Notes under the pieces: model-generated
What the model saw: only the letters and a program-made list of their open reading frames with translations
What the model was told of the DNA's origin: nothing
The model's database searches: none
Part shown: positions 18,377 to 26,635 of the stretch, one piece after another
Layout: the number at the start of each line of letters is the position of its first letter
How positions within the stretch are numbered: the stretch's first letter is position 1
Assembly (NCBI GenBank): GCA_020060625.1
Contig: JAGUZU010000081.1
Span: forward strand, 1 to 64,000
Origin: Anaerolineales bacterium
GTDB taxonomy: Bacteria > Chloroflexota > Anaerolineae > Anaerolineales > Villigracilaceae
DNA: 64,000 bases
Direction of reading: 5' to 3'
Made by a program: the position numbers and the translations under genes

Positions 18377-19696
18377 ATGAACAAGCGTTTGCTCGCTTTA
18401 CTGTCATTGCTGGTTTTGGCCAGCATGATACTCGCCGCCTGCGGCACACCCGCCGCCACCGAAGAGGCGCCCGCGCCCGAAGAACCGGTAGCCACCGAAG
18501 CGCCTGCTGAAGAAGAACCTGCGATGTTCGAGTGCACCGACGCGCTGGGTTGTGTGGAAATCGCCCCCGATGAACCCGTCCACATTGCCTACTGGGGCGT
18601 TCTCTCCGGCGCTGACAGCAGCCTGGGTGAGGATTCCAAGCGCGGTGTCGAGATCGCCATTGACGATATGGGCGGTCAGTTCCAGGGACATGACATCCTG
18701 CTGACCACGGAAGACGGTCTTTGCACCCCTGAAGGCGGCGCCACTGCTGCCCAAAAACTTGCGACCGACACCTCCCTCGTCGGCTTGATCGGTTCCGCCT
18801 GCTCGGATGAAACGGTCGGCGGTATCGCCGCGATCACCAACGCAGGCTTGACCACGATCTCCCCTGCCAACACCCGTCCGTTGTTGACTGACCCGAACCG
18901 CGGTCCTGACTACGCCGGCTACCTCCGCACCGCCCACAGCGATGCGTTCCAGGGTAAGGCTGTCGCTGAGTTTGCCTACAATGTCCTCGGTGTTCGCAAG
19001 GCTGCGACCATCCACGATGGTTCTGCTTACGCGGAAGCCCTCCAGCAGGTCTTTGCTGATGAGTTCACCGCCCTCGGTGGTGAGGTCGTCGCCCAGGAAG
19101 CAGTCGCAAAAGACGCTACAGACATGCGCCCTGTGTTGACCACAGTCGCCGCTGCTGAGCCCGAATTCGTGTACTTCCCGGTGTTCGTTGCCGCGGGTGG
19201 TTATATCGTCAACCAGATCCGTGATGTTGCCGGTCTCGAAGATGTCAAGATCGCCGGTTCCGATGGTATCTTCACCGCTGACTTCCTCGAAGCGGGCGGC
19301 GCAAATACCGAAGGCATGTACCTCTCCAGCCCGGACTTCGGCGCCTTCCCCGGTGGATATCCTGAATTCATCGAGAAGCACAACGCCAAGTACGGCGGCG
19401 CTCCGCTTTCCGTCTTCCATGCGCACGCTTACGATGCCGCGAACATTCTCTTCACTGCTCTTGAAGAGGTCGCCGTTGTGGAAGCCGATGGAACCATCTA
19501 CGTCCCCCGCCAGGCGCTGCGCGACGCCATCTACGCCACCCAGAACTTCCAGGGTGTGACCGGTTCCCTCTCCTGCTCGCCCTCCGGTGACTGCGGCGCT
19601 CCTGTGATCGCGATCTACGAGATCATGAACTCAGACCCCGCTTCCTGGGATCCGCAGAACGCTGACAACCCGAATCCCAAGAAGATCTATCCCTAG
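18377..19696 (+). CDS. livK: Branched-chain amino acid ABC transporter, substrate-binding lipoprotein
   Basis: A 439-residue periplasmic-binding-type protein. A lipoprotein signal ends LILAAC-like at Cys22, followed by an acidic Pro/Ala/Glu-rich tether to about residue 50. The Leu/Ile/Val-binding fold starts at HIAYWGVLSGADSSLGED and shows the usual GLIGSACSDETVGGIAAI and TISPANTRP segments. It captures an amino acid or similar ligand and hands it to LivH/LivM. Specificity cannot be read from sequence; family members also bind amides or urea. First gene of livKHMGF. A stable hairpin after it (19722-19750) probably supports higher expression of the binding protein. Confidence 0.92.
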   Translation: MNKRLLALLSLLVLASMILAACGTPAATEEAPAPEEPVATEAPAEEEPAMFECTDALGCVEIAPDEPVHIAYWGVLSGADSSLGEDSKRGVEIAIDDMGGQFQGHDILLTTEDGLCTPEGGATAAQKLATDTSLVGLIGSACSDETVGGIAAITNAGLTTISPANTRPLLTDPNRGPDYAGYLRTAHSDAFQGKAVAEFAYNVLGVRKAATIHDGSAYAEALQQVFADEFTALGGEVVAQEAVAKDATDMRPVLTTVAAAEPEFVYFPVFVAAGGYIVNQIRDVAGLEDVKIAGSDGIFTADFLEAGGANTEGMYLSSPDFGAFPGGYPEFIEKHNAKYGGAPLSVFHAHAYDAANILFTALEEVAVVEADGTIYVPRQALRDAIYATQNFQGVTGSLSCSPSGDCGAPVIAIYEIMNSDPASWDPQNADNPNPKKIYP

Positions 19697-19721
19697 TTCG
19701 TAATATTCATCAGCAAGACAA

Positions 19722-19750
19722 GGGGTGAGGCAGGATACCTGCCTCACCCC
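19722..19750 (+). terminator. Strong hairpin between livK and livH
   Basis: A 13-bp perfect stem (GGGGTGAGGCAGG with CCTGCCTCACCCC) and a 3-base loop, without a T-run. Such structures between binding-protein and permease genes usually stabilise the upstream mRNA or cause partial termination. Confidence 0.75.
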
Positions 19751-19778
19751 AAAATATCATTTAGCAAGGAGCCGGTTC

Positions 19779-20846
19779 ATGCGAACGACACTAGGAGAAC
19801 GACTAACAGACTGGTCCATAAGCGGTTTTATGTGGGGGTTCCGCATCCTGATTGTTCTGATCGTAGTGCTGGGCACATTCTTCACACTTCAAAGCGGAAA
19901 ATACACTGGCGAGCAGTGGATTGACTTTATTGTCTTTGGAATTTCACAGGGGAGCATTTACGCCCTGATCGCTCTGGGCTATACAATGGTGTACGGCATT
20001 CTACGCATGATCAACTTTGCTCATGGCGAAATCTTCATGAGCGGGGCATTCAGCGCCTACTTTCTTGCCACCTGGTTGAACACCGTAGGTTTTGTTGACG
20101 CAAACCCCGTGCTTGGTCTTTTGATCCCGATATTATTCGCAATGCTCATGTCCGCTCTCATCGCCATGCTCGTCGAGCGGGTTGCCTACCGCCCCCTGCG
20201 AGGCGCTCCGCGCCTTGTGCCGCTCATCAGCGCCATTGGCGCATCATTCTTCCTGCAATACACCTTCCGCGGTTTCTTTGGACCGGGCGTATACGCCTAC
20301 CCCCCCATTAAAGCATTGGAAGGCGAATGGGTCATCTTTGGGATCGGCATTCTGAGAGTGCAGGTGATTGTCGCCATCGCCGCCGCTCTCATCATGGCGA
20401 TCCTTTATATCGTCGTCATGCGCACAAAAATCGGAAAAGCCATGCGCGCCGTTTCCGAAGACAAGGACACAGCCGCCCTGATGGGCATCGACGTAAACCG
20501 TATCATCGTCTCCACCTTCGCCATTGGCGCCGCCATGGCGGGAGCCGCGGGCGTGCTATACGCGCTGATCTATCGCCAGGTCAACTTCTTCATGGGCTTC
20601 ACCCCGGGCATCAAGGCATTTACCTCCGCTGTATTGGGCGGCATCGGCAACATCCCCGGCGCCATGCTTGGCGGCATGGTGCTCGGCATTTTCGAGTCTG
20701 TTGGACCCGCCCTTTTCCTCGACGGTCTCGGCATTATCCGTCCCTACCAGCTCAAGGACGCCATTGCCTACACCATGCTTGTGATGATCCTGTTGTTCCG
20801 CCCCTCCGGTATTTTGGGCGAACGCCTGACATCCAAGAAAGCCTGA
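19779..20846 (+). CDS. livH: Branched-chain amino acid ABC transporter permease LivH
   Basis: A 355-residue polytopic permease with about eight to nine membrane segments. Typical LivH segments are GISQGSIYALIALGYTMVYGILRMINFAHGE-like (about 70-100) and the cytoplasmic EAA-type loop around MRAVSEDKDTAALMGIDVNR (about 223-242). It forms the transmembrane channel with LivM. Start at ATG 19779, after AAGGAG; an in-frame GTG upstream lies within the livK-livH hairpin. It is separated from livM by 13 bases. Confidence 0.93.
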   Translation: MRTTLGERLTDWSISGFMWGFRILIVLIVVLGTFFTLQSGKYTGEQWIDFIVFGISQGSIYALIALGYTMVYGILRMINFAHGEIFMSGAFSAYFLATWLNTVGFVDANPVLGLLIPILFAMLMSALIAMLVERVAYRPLRGAPRLVPLISAIGASFFLQYTFRGFFGPGVYAYPPIKALEGEWVIFGIGILRVQVIVAIAAALIMAILYIVVMRTKIGKAMRAVSEDKDTAALMGIDVNRIIVSTFAIGAAMAGAAGVLYALIYRQVNFFMGFTPGIKAFTSAVLGGIGNIPGAMLGGMVLGIFESVGPALFLDGLGIIRPYQLKDAIAYTMLVMILLFRPSGILGERLTSKKA

Positions 20847-20859
20847 CAGGGTGAATTCA

Positions 20860-22596
20860 ATGAAAAAAGAAAACTTCATCTGGAATTCCATCAAGATTGG
20901 GCTGGTCGCGGGAGCCATTGGCATATTCCTTTGCCTGGTTGGCATGGTGGAAATCTTTAGCAAGCGGGATGTCGTCAAGGACGTCATCTCACTTGGAATG
21001 TTCCTCCTGCTTGCCACAAGCGTTCTGGCAGGCTTCATCGCCTCCCGCCGGACCTCTGACCTGCTCGAAGGCAACAAAGCGGTATCCAACCTTTTAGCGG
21101 GGACGTTTGCCGGGCTGTTCACGGGTATCGTGCTGGCGCTGTTCGTCCTTTTCTCCAGCCAGGTCAACCTTCGCGCCGTATTCTTGAACGTGACTCCGGC
21201 GCTGTTGGAACTGCTCACGTTTGGACAGGGAACTGACGGCGTGTGGCAGATTCTGGTCTTTGGAACAGTTGCAGGTCTGGTTGGAGGCGCGTTCCTGCTC
21301 CTTTCACCGTCCATTCGCAAACCCATCGTCAACGCCGTCATGGTGATCATTTTCATGGCGCTCTTCTCGAGTCTGTTCCGCGTCATCATGGTTAATCAGA
21401 GTGGCGGGATCGAAAAAGCCGCAAAATACCTTTTCAGCCAGACAGGTCTCACCGCCAACGGCGGTTTGATCTTTTTTTTCGGCACAATTCTTGTTTCCGT
21501 CCTTAGGTCATCACAGGCTGGAAAAGTTCAAAATTTGGTGGACAAACTTCCCCAAAAAGGAAAACTGTCCCTGCGCGTCGCCAGCATCATCCTGTTGGCG
21601 TATGTGGTAATCATGCTGCCGAATGCGGCAGGACCTTTCATTGCCCAAGTTGTGGTTATTATCAGCCTTTACATCCTGATGGGACTTGGGCTTAATATCG
21701 AAATCGGTTTTGCGGGACTGCTCGATCTTGGGTTTGTGGCGTTCTATGCCATCGGCGCTTATACCGTCGGCTTGCTGACATCGTATGGAGAATTCGGCTT
21801 ACAGCACGTATCCTTCTGGGTTGCAGTTCCGATCGCCGTGCTGGTCGCCATGCTTTTCGGCGGATTACTCGGCGTTCCCGTGCTGGGGGTGCGCGGCGAC
21901 TACCTTGCCATTGCCACGCTCGGATTTGGCGAGATCGTACGCCTGCTTGCAGGCTCGGACTTCATGGCAAAATATCTCGGCGGACCGCGCGGTATTATCG
22001 GCATTCAAAAACCCTGTATCGGTACGCTGGGCGAATTCGTCGCGGTGGACGTTCCGCGAGTTTGTAACGGGATTGAGCTGGGAAAACCCCAGGAAATTTA
22101 CTTCATTGCAATTGCCAGCGCCCTGCTAATCGCATTCTTCTCCTACCGCCTGCGCGAATCCCGTCTCGGACGCGCGTGGATGGCGATCCGTGAGGATGAG
22201 GATGTGGCGGAAGCGCTCGGCATTAAACTGGTGCAAGCCAAACTGCTCGCGTACATGCTCGGGGCGGCGTTTGCCGGTTTGGGTGGAGCCATCTTCGCCA
22301 CGCTGGTGGGTTCCATTTTCGCTTCCAGCATGCAATTGATCGTTTCGATCAATGTGGTCGCATTGATCATCGTCGGAGGCATGGGAAGCATCCCCGGCGT
22401 GGTCGTCGGCGCGATCGCTTTGATCGGTTTGCCGGAACTCCTGCGCGAAGTTTCCGAGTTCCGCTTCCTCCTGTACGGGGCGGCGCTGGTCACGGTCATG
22501 ATTGCCAAGCCGGAAGGACTCTGGCCCTCGCAGAACATCCGCCGCGAACTTCACCGGGAAGAAGCGGCTCCCATACCATCGGAAACGACCTCCTAA
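20860..22596 (+). CDS. livM: Branched-chain amino acid ABC transporter permease LivM with N-terminal extension
   Basis: The C-terminal part (from about residue 240) is a normal LivM: GLGLNIEIGFAGLLDLGFVA, GDYLAIATLGFGEIVRLL and the EAA-type loop RLGRAWMAIREDEDVAEALG. The protein is 578 residues, well above the usual 320-430. The first 230 or so residues form an extra hydrophobic region with about five or six predicted membrane segments and no recognised family. The gene is intact and in operon, so the extension is real. The ATG at 20860 is preferred over GTG 20851 because AGGGTGA precedes it as a Shine-Dalgarno. Confidence 0.9.
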   Translation: MKKENFIWNSIKIGLVAGAIGIFLCLVGMVEIFSKRDVVKDVISLGMFLLLATSVLAGFIASRRTSDLLEGNKAVSNLLAGTFAGLFTGIVLALFVLFSSQVNLRAVFLNVTPALLELLTFGQGTDGVWQILVFGTVAGLVGGAFLLLSPSIRKPIVNAVMVIIFMALFSSLFRVIMVNQSGGIEKAAKYLFSQTGLTANGGLIFFFGTILVSVLRSSQAGKVQNLVDKLPQKGKLSLRVASIILLAYVVIMLPNAAGPFIAQVVVIISLYILMGLGLNIEIGFAGLLDLGFVAFYAIGAYTVGLLTSYGEFGLQHVSFWVAVPIAVLVAMLFGGLLGVPVLGVRGDYLAIATLGFGEIVRLLAGSDFMAKYLGGPRGIIGIQKPCIGTLGEFVAVDVPRVCNGIELGKPQEIYFIAIASALLIAFFSYRLRESRLGRAWMAIREDEDVAEALGIKLVQAKLLAYMLGAAFAGLGGAIFATLVGSIFASSMQLIVSINVVALIIVGGMGSIPGVVVGAIALIGLPELLREVSEFRFLLYGAALVTVMIAKPEGLWPSQNIRRELHREEAAPIPSETTS

Positions 22597-22598
22597 GG

Positions 22599-23429
22599 AT
22601 GGCGGACAATATGACACCCATTCTGATCGCCCAAAAAGTGACCAAACGCTTCGGCGGGCTTGTTGCTGTCAACTCGGTGGATTTTGAAATACCGGAAAAA
22701 TCCATCGTCAGCATCATCGGTCCGAACGGAGCGGGAAAGACCACCTTCTTCAACTGTATCACCGGCTTCAACAAAGCCGACGAAGGCACGATCACATTCG
22801 AGGGGGCGGAAATCCAAAATCTCCGCCCGGACCAGATCACCCGCCTGGGAATTTCACGCACCTACCAGAACATCCGTCTCTTCGCCAACATGACCGCGCT
22901 CGAAAACATCATGGTTGGACAGCACAAATTCCTCCACGCCTCATGGGTAAGTTCCATCATCCGAACAAAAGGCATGATGGCTGAGGAGAAGGGCGCCCTC
23001 GATGAAGCGCAAAGGCTCCTCAACTACGTGGGCTTGAAAGGCAAAGGAGACCTGCTCGCCCGCAATCTTCCCTACGGCGAACAACGGCGACTCGAGATCG
23101 CCCGCGCGCTTGCCACAAAACCGAAACTCCTCCTGCTGGACGAACCCAGCGCAGGCATGAACCCGCGCGAAACTGAAGACCTGACTGCCTTCATCCATCG
23201 TTTGCGCGACGAACTCGGCATCACCATCCTGCTCATCGAACACCACATGCGAGTCGTTATGGGAATCTCTGAAAAGATCACCGTGCTGGACTATGGACAG
23301 AGGATAGCCGAAGGCACGCCGAAAGAGATACAGTCGAACCCGCGCGTGATCGAAGCCTACCTCGGACGCGGCGCCGCCACGGAGGGCATGGAAAATGCCC
23401 ACGAGCGTTTCGGCAACAAAAAATCCTAG
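22599..23429 (+). CDS. livG: Branched-chain amino acid ABC transporter ATP-binding protein LivG
   Basis: A 276-residue ABC ATPase. Walker A GPNGAGKTTFF (about 46-56), signature LPYGEQRRLEIARAL, Walker B LLLLDEPSAGMNP and the switch His in LLIEHHMRVVM are all present. The LivG-type C terminus (GRGAATEG) is typical. With LivF it powers uptake. It starts two bases after the livM stop, so translation is coupled; an internal ATG at 22611 is an alternative start. Confidence 0.94.
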   Translation: MADNMTPILIAQKVTKRFGGLVAVNSVDFEIPEKSIVSIIGPNGAGKTTFFNCITGFNKADEGTITFEGAEIQNLRPDQITRLGISRTYQNIRLFANMTALENIMVGQHKFLHASWVSSIIRTKGMMAEEKGALDEAQRLLNYVGLKGKGDLLARNLPYGEQRRLEIARALATKPKLLLLDEPSAGMNPRETEDLTAFIHRLRDELGITILLIEHHMRVVMGISEKITVLDYGQRIAEGTPKEIQSNPRVIEAYLGRGAATEGMENAHERFGNKKS

Positions 23430-23446
23430 AGAACAGTAGGTTCAAG

Positions 23447-24160
23447 ATGTCCATATTAAATATCAATAACGTTCACACCTACTACGGCAACATCCACGCC
23501 TTGAAGGGTATCACCATCAACGTTGAAAAAGGCGAAATCGTCACCCTCATCGGCGGCAACGGCGCGGGAAAAACCACCACGCTGAAAACCATCAGCGGAT
23601 TGCTCCAGCCGCGCGAGGGAAACGTCTTGTACAACGGCGAGAATCTGGGTAAATACAAGGCGCACGAAATCGTGTACAAGGGAATCTCCATGGTGCCGGA
23701 AGGACGCGGAATCTTCACCAGCCTCACCATCACCGAAAACCTGGAGATGGGAGCCTACAGCCGCGACGACACACAAGGGATCAAGGATGATATGGAAAGA
23801 GTGTTCACCCTCTTCCCGCGCCTCAAGGAACGCCGCAACCAGGTCGCAGGCACTCTCTCCGGCGGTGAACAACAAATGCTCGCCACCGGACGCGCCCTGA
23901 TGACACGCCCCTCCATCCTGCTCATGGACGAACCCTCGATGGGTCTTGCGCCCGTCCTGGTCGAATTGATCTTCGACACCATCCAGCAGATCAACCAGCA
24001 GGGCACCACCATCCTGTTGGTGGAACAAAACGCCCACATGGCGCTGTCGGTTGCCCATCGCGGCTACGTTCTACAGACTGGCGAAATCATCACCAGCGAT
24101 ACAGCCGACAACCTAAGGAACGACCCAGCCGTTCAAAAAGCCTACCTGGGCATGGAATAG
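23447..24160 (+). CDS. livF: Branched-chain amino acid ABC transporter ATP-binding protein LivF
   Basis: A 237-residue ABC ATPase. Walker A GGNGAGKTTTLKT (about 37-49), signature LSGGEQQMLATGRAL, Walker B ILLMDEPSMGLAP and switch His-containing region LLVEQNAHMALSVAHRGYV (Asn-Ala-His, as in LivF) are visible. It pairs with LivG. The gene is last in the liv operon and is followed by a terminator at 24180-24214. Confidence 0.95.
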   Translation: MSILNINNVHTYYGNIHALKGITINVEKGEIVTLIGGNGAGKTTTLKTISGLLQPREGNVLYNGENLGKYKAHEIVYKGISMVPEGRGIFTSLTITENLEMGAYSRDDTQGIKDDMERVFTLFPRLKERRNQVAGTLSGGEQQMLATGRALMTRPSILLMDEPSMGLAPVLVELIFDTIQQINQQGTTILLVEQNAHMALSVAHRGYVLQTGEIITSDTADNLRNDPAVQKAYLGME

Positions 24161-24179
24161 AAAGCCTGCAACACACGCA

Positions 24180-24214
24180 AACGCAGAGGTACAATCATGT
24201 CCTCTGCGTTTTTG
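24180..24214 (+). terminator. Intrinsic terminator of the liv operon
   Basis: A 10-bp stem (AACGCAGAGG with CCTCTGCGTT), an 11-base loop and a T5 tail. Confidence 0.85.
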
Positions 24215-24225
24215 TTACCTCAATC

Positions 24226-24259
24226 AGACCTGACAGGTTCTGGGAAACCTGTCAGGTCT
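24226..24259. repeat. Palindromic repeat (ACCTGACAGGT type)
   Basis: AGACCTGACAGGTT and AACCTGTCAGGTCT flank a 6-base loop; 14-bp perfect arms and no T-run. A shorter piece of the same core recurs inside the coding sequence at 44157-44169. Confidence 0.8.
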
Positions 24260-24275
24260 TGCAAAAGGAGTGACC

Positions 24276-25265
24276 ATGCTGATACTCGACGCGCAGGATG
24301 TCCGCAAAGCGCTGCCAATGCGCGGCGCCATCGAAGCCATGAAACAAGCCTACGCCTCCCTCTCCGACGGGCAGGCAGAAGCGCCGCTGCGGACGCGCCT
24401 GCCAATCCCAAACCATGACGCGCTCGCCATCTTCATGCCCGCCTACGTCCACACCGAAGAAGCGGACGCGCTCGCCGTCAAGATCGTATCCATTTTCCCG
24501 AACAACCCCGCGCGCGGACTGCCCTACATCCAAGCCGCCGTCCTCGCGTTCGATGCAGGCACGGGCAACGTCTCCGCCATGCTGGAGGGAGGTTCATTGA
24601 CCGCCATCCGCACGGGCGCGGGAAGCGGCGCCGCCATTGATCTGCTTGCCCGCAAAGACAGCAAAGTCGTCGCCATCTTCGGCGCGGGCGCGCAGGGACG
24701 CACCCAACTCGAAGCGGCATGTTCGGTTCGCAGCGTGGAAAAGGCTTGGGTCTTTGATTCAGACCCAAAGCGGGTTGAGGCGTTCGTCAACGAAATGGCG
24801 GGACAAGGACCGATTCCCTCCACGCTCGAACCTGCTCCAACGCCCCAAGCCGCCGTCAAAGATGCGGACATTATCTGCACTGCCACCACTTCCACCACGC
24901 CCGTCTTCGCGGATGCCGACCTCAAGCCCGGCGTACACATCTCCGCCATCGGTTCATACACCCCGGAGATGGTGGAAGTGCCAGCGGAGACCATCGTCCG
25001 CGCCAGCGTTTTCGTGGATTCTCGCTCCGCCGTCCTTGCCGAAGCAGGCGATTTGATCCAGCCAATACAAAACGGAACGATCACCGAAGCGCACGTCCGC
25101 GCGGAATTGGGCGAGATCATCCTCGGCAAAAAAGCGGGCAGGGAATCGGAAACCGAGATCACGTATTTCAAATCCGTCGGCGTTGCAGTGCAGGACGCCA
25201 TCGCCGCTCAACTGGCGTTGAAGAACGCCAAAGCAATGGGATTGGGGCGGGAGATCGAGTTTTAG
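24276..25265 (+). CDS. Ornithine cyclodeaminase / mu-crystallin family protein
   Basis: The 329-residue protein has the family's N-terminal substrate domain and a Rossmann domain with IFGAGAQGRTQLEAACSVRSVEKAWVFDSD (about 130-160). A conserved LRTRLPI-like Arg and the Lys in LAVKIVSIFP are in the expected substrate site. Members include ornithine cyclodeaminase, alanine dehydrogenase and pyrroline-2-carboxylate reductase; sequence alone does not decide. The neighbouring FAD amine oxidase and the liv operon support an amino- or imino-acid role. The ATG at 24276 follows AAAGGAG; a GTG two codons earlier overlaps the Shine-Dalgarno. Confidence 0.85.
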   Translation: MLILDAQDVRKALPMRGAIEAMKQAYASLSDGQAEAPLRTRLPIPNHDALAIFMPAYVHTEEADALAVKIVSIFPNNPARGLPYIQAAVLAFDAGTGNVSAMLEGGSLTAIRTGAGSGAAIDLLARKDSKVVAIFGAGAQGRTQLEAACSVRSVEKAWVFDSDPKRVEAFVNEMAGQGPIPSTLEPAPTPQAAVKDADIICTATTSTTPVFADADLKPGVHISAIGSYTPEMVEVPAETIVRASVFVDSRSAVLAEAGDLIQPIQNGTITEAHVRAELGEIILGKKAGRESETEITYFKSVGVAVQDAIAAQLALKNAKAMGLGREIEF

Positions 25266-25346
25266 CCCTCACCCTATCCCCTCTCCCGCAAGGAGAGGTG
25301 GAATCAGACTCCCTTTTCCCGATGGGAGAAGGGTTGGGGATGAGGG
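25266..25346. repeat. Palindromic repeat (CCCTCACCC type), long copy
   Basis: CCCTCACCCTATCCCCTCTCCC-like left arm and a right arm ending GGGTTGGGGATGAGGG are complementary with some mismatches. Same family as 26588-26627 and 27062-27110. Confidence 0.8.
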
Positions 25347-25351
25347 AGTTC

Positions 25352-25376
25352 GTAGGTCACGTTTTCAGCGTGACGA
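25352..25376. repeat. Palindromic repeat (GTAGGTC type)
   Basis: GTAGG is followed by TCACG and, after a short loop, CGTGAC. Same general layout as 28787-28809 and, inverted, 49866-49892. Confidence 0.7.
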
Positions 25377-25390
25377 TTCAAATACACGGA

Positions 25391-25418
25391 GGGCGGCAGG
25401 CTAAAAGCCTGCCCTACA
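25391..25418. repeat. Palindromic repeat (CCTGCCCTACA type)
   Basis: GGCAGGCT and AGCCTGCC flank a 3-base loop, followed by CTACA. Similar to the element at 28831-28853. Confidence 0.75.
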
Positions 25419-25432
25419 ATTAAGAGGACACC

Positions 25433-26587
25433 ATGAACCTACCAAAAACAGCAGATATCGTCATCATCGGCGGGGGCGTGATGGGGGCAAGCGCCGCGTA
25501 TCACCTTGCGAAACGCGGCATGAAGAATATCGTCCTGCTGGAAAAGGAAGAATTCTTTGGAACAGGCGCAACGGGCAGGTGCGCGGGCGGGGTACGCTAT
25601 CAATTCTCCACCGAGATCAACGTCGAACTTTCACAAGAAAGCCTGCCGATGCTCGAACGCTTCAAGGAAGAGATCGGGCAGGATGTCAACTACATCCAAT
25701 GTGGATACCTGCTCGTGGCGACAAACGAAAAAGACGCCGCCGCGTTCAAATACAACGTGGAAATGCAAAACCGCCTCGGCGTGCCGACCCAACTGCTTAG
25801 CGGAGACGAAGTCCGCGCGCGACTGCCGCTGATGAAATTCGACGACGCCATCGCAGGCACATTCAACCCCAAGGACGGCATCGTGGACCCGAACGGCGTC
25901 GTGATGGGGTACGTCAGCGCGGCGCAGAAGATGGGCGTGCAAGCCATCTCCAAAGCCGGGGTGACGGGAATCACTGTCAGCGGAGGAGAGGTTCGGGGTG
26001 TGGGAACAAGCCTGGGCGAAGTCCAGACGCGCATGGTTTTGAACACGGCGGGTCCCTGGGCGGGGCTTGTCGGTCAAATGGCGGGAGTCGAACTTCCCAT
26101 CGTCCCGCTCCGCAGGCAAATGTTCACCACCAATCCGCTGAAGGAAGTCCCCGCCGATTTCCCGTTTGTCATTGATTTTGCAAAGTCGCTGTATTTTCAC
26201 CGCGAAGGCGAAGGCTTGCTGATCGGCATGAGCAATCAAAACGAAAAGCCCGGCTTCGACCAGAACGTGGATGAAGATTTCGAGTTGGTAAATTTGGAAG
26301 CGGCAATCGAGCGTATGCCGCTCGTGGAAAAAGCCAGCCGCGCCTCGCACTGGGCGGGCTTGTACGAAGTGACGCCCGACGCGCACCCGATCTTCGGCGG
26401 CACGGACGTAAAAGGCTTCACCCTCTGCACGGGATTTTCGGGGCATGGTTTCATGCACGGACCGATTTCGGGGAAGTTAATGAGCGAATATATTTTGGAC
26501 GGAAAATATTCCACGCTCGATGTTTCGATGCTCGACCTGAAACGCTTCGAAGAAGGGCGTTTGATAAAAGAGTACAATGTGGTTTAA
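25433..26587 (+). CDS. FAD-dependent amino/imino acid oxidoreductase (DAO family)
   Basis: The 384-residue protein opens with a dinucleotide-binding motif IVIIGGGVMGASAAYHLAKRG (about 9-29) and the DAO-type segment TGATGRCAGGVRYQF. The C terminus ends in the flavin-contact pattern FTLCTGFSGHGFMHGP. It most resembles sarcosine oxidase beta, D-amino-acid dehydrogenases and hydroxyproline or proline dehydrogenase beta subunits. It would oxidise a secondary amine or amino acid to an imine. The adjoining mu-crystallin-family reductase could act on the imine product; that link is inference. No alpha, gamma or delta subunit is adjacent. Confidence 0.86.
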   Translation: MNLPKTADIVIIGGGVMGASAAYHLAKRGMKNIVLLEKEEFFGTGATGRCAGGVRYQFSTEINVELSQESLPMLERFKEEIGQDVNYIQCGYLLVATNEKDAAAFKYNVEMQNRLGVPTQLLSGDEVRARLPLMKFDDAIAGTFNPKDGIVDPNGVVMGYVSAAQKMGVQAISKAGVTGITVSGGEVRGVGTSLGEVQTRMVLNTAGPWAGLVGQMAGVELPIVPLRRQMFTTNPLKEVPADFPFVIDFAKSLYFHREGEGLLIGMSNQNEKPGFDQNVDEDFELVNLEAAIERMPLVEKASRASHWAGLYEVTPDAHPIFGGTDVKGFTLCTGFSGHGFMHGPISGKLMSEYILDGKYSTLDVSMLDLKRFEEGRLIKEYNVV

Positions 26588-26627
26588 CCCTCACCCCCTG
26601 CCCCTCTCCCAAACTGGGAGAGGGGGG
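26588..26627. repeat. Palindromic repeat (CCCTCACCC type), short copy
   Basis: CCCCTCTCCC and GGGAGAGGGG flank AAACT, preceded by CCCTCACCCC. It fills the gap between the oxidoreductase stop and cinA. Confidence 0.85.
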
Positions 26628-26635
26628 AATTGATT

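Noticed and set aside
18282-18380. Branched-chain amino acid leader peptide of livK as a firm gene call
   Set aside because: The Shine-Dalgarno directly abuts the GTG codons, the peptide is only moderately rich in Val, Ile and Leu, and no start at normal spacing exists; left as a possibility only.
24746-24771. Palindrome TTGGGTCT/AGACCCAA inside the ornithine cyclodeaminase family gene as an inserted repeat
   Set aside because: The encoded residues (WVFDSDPKR) are normal for the Rossmann loop of this family, so it is not an insertion.
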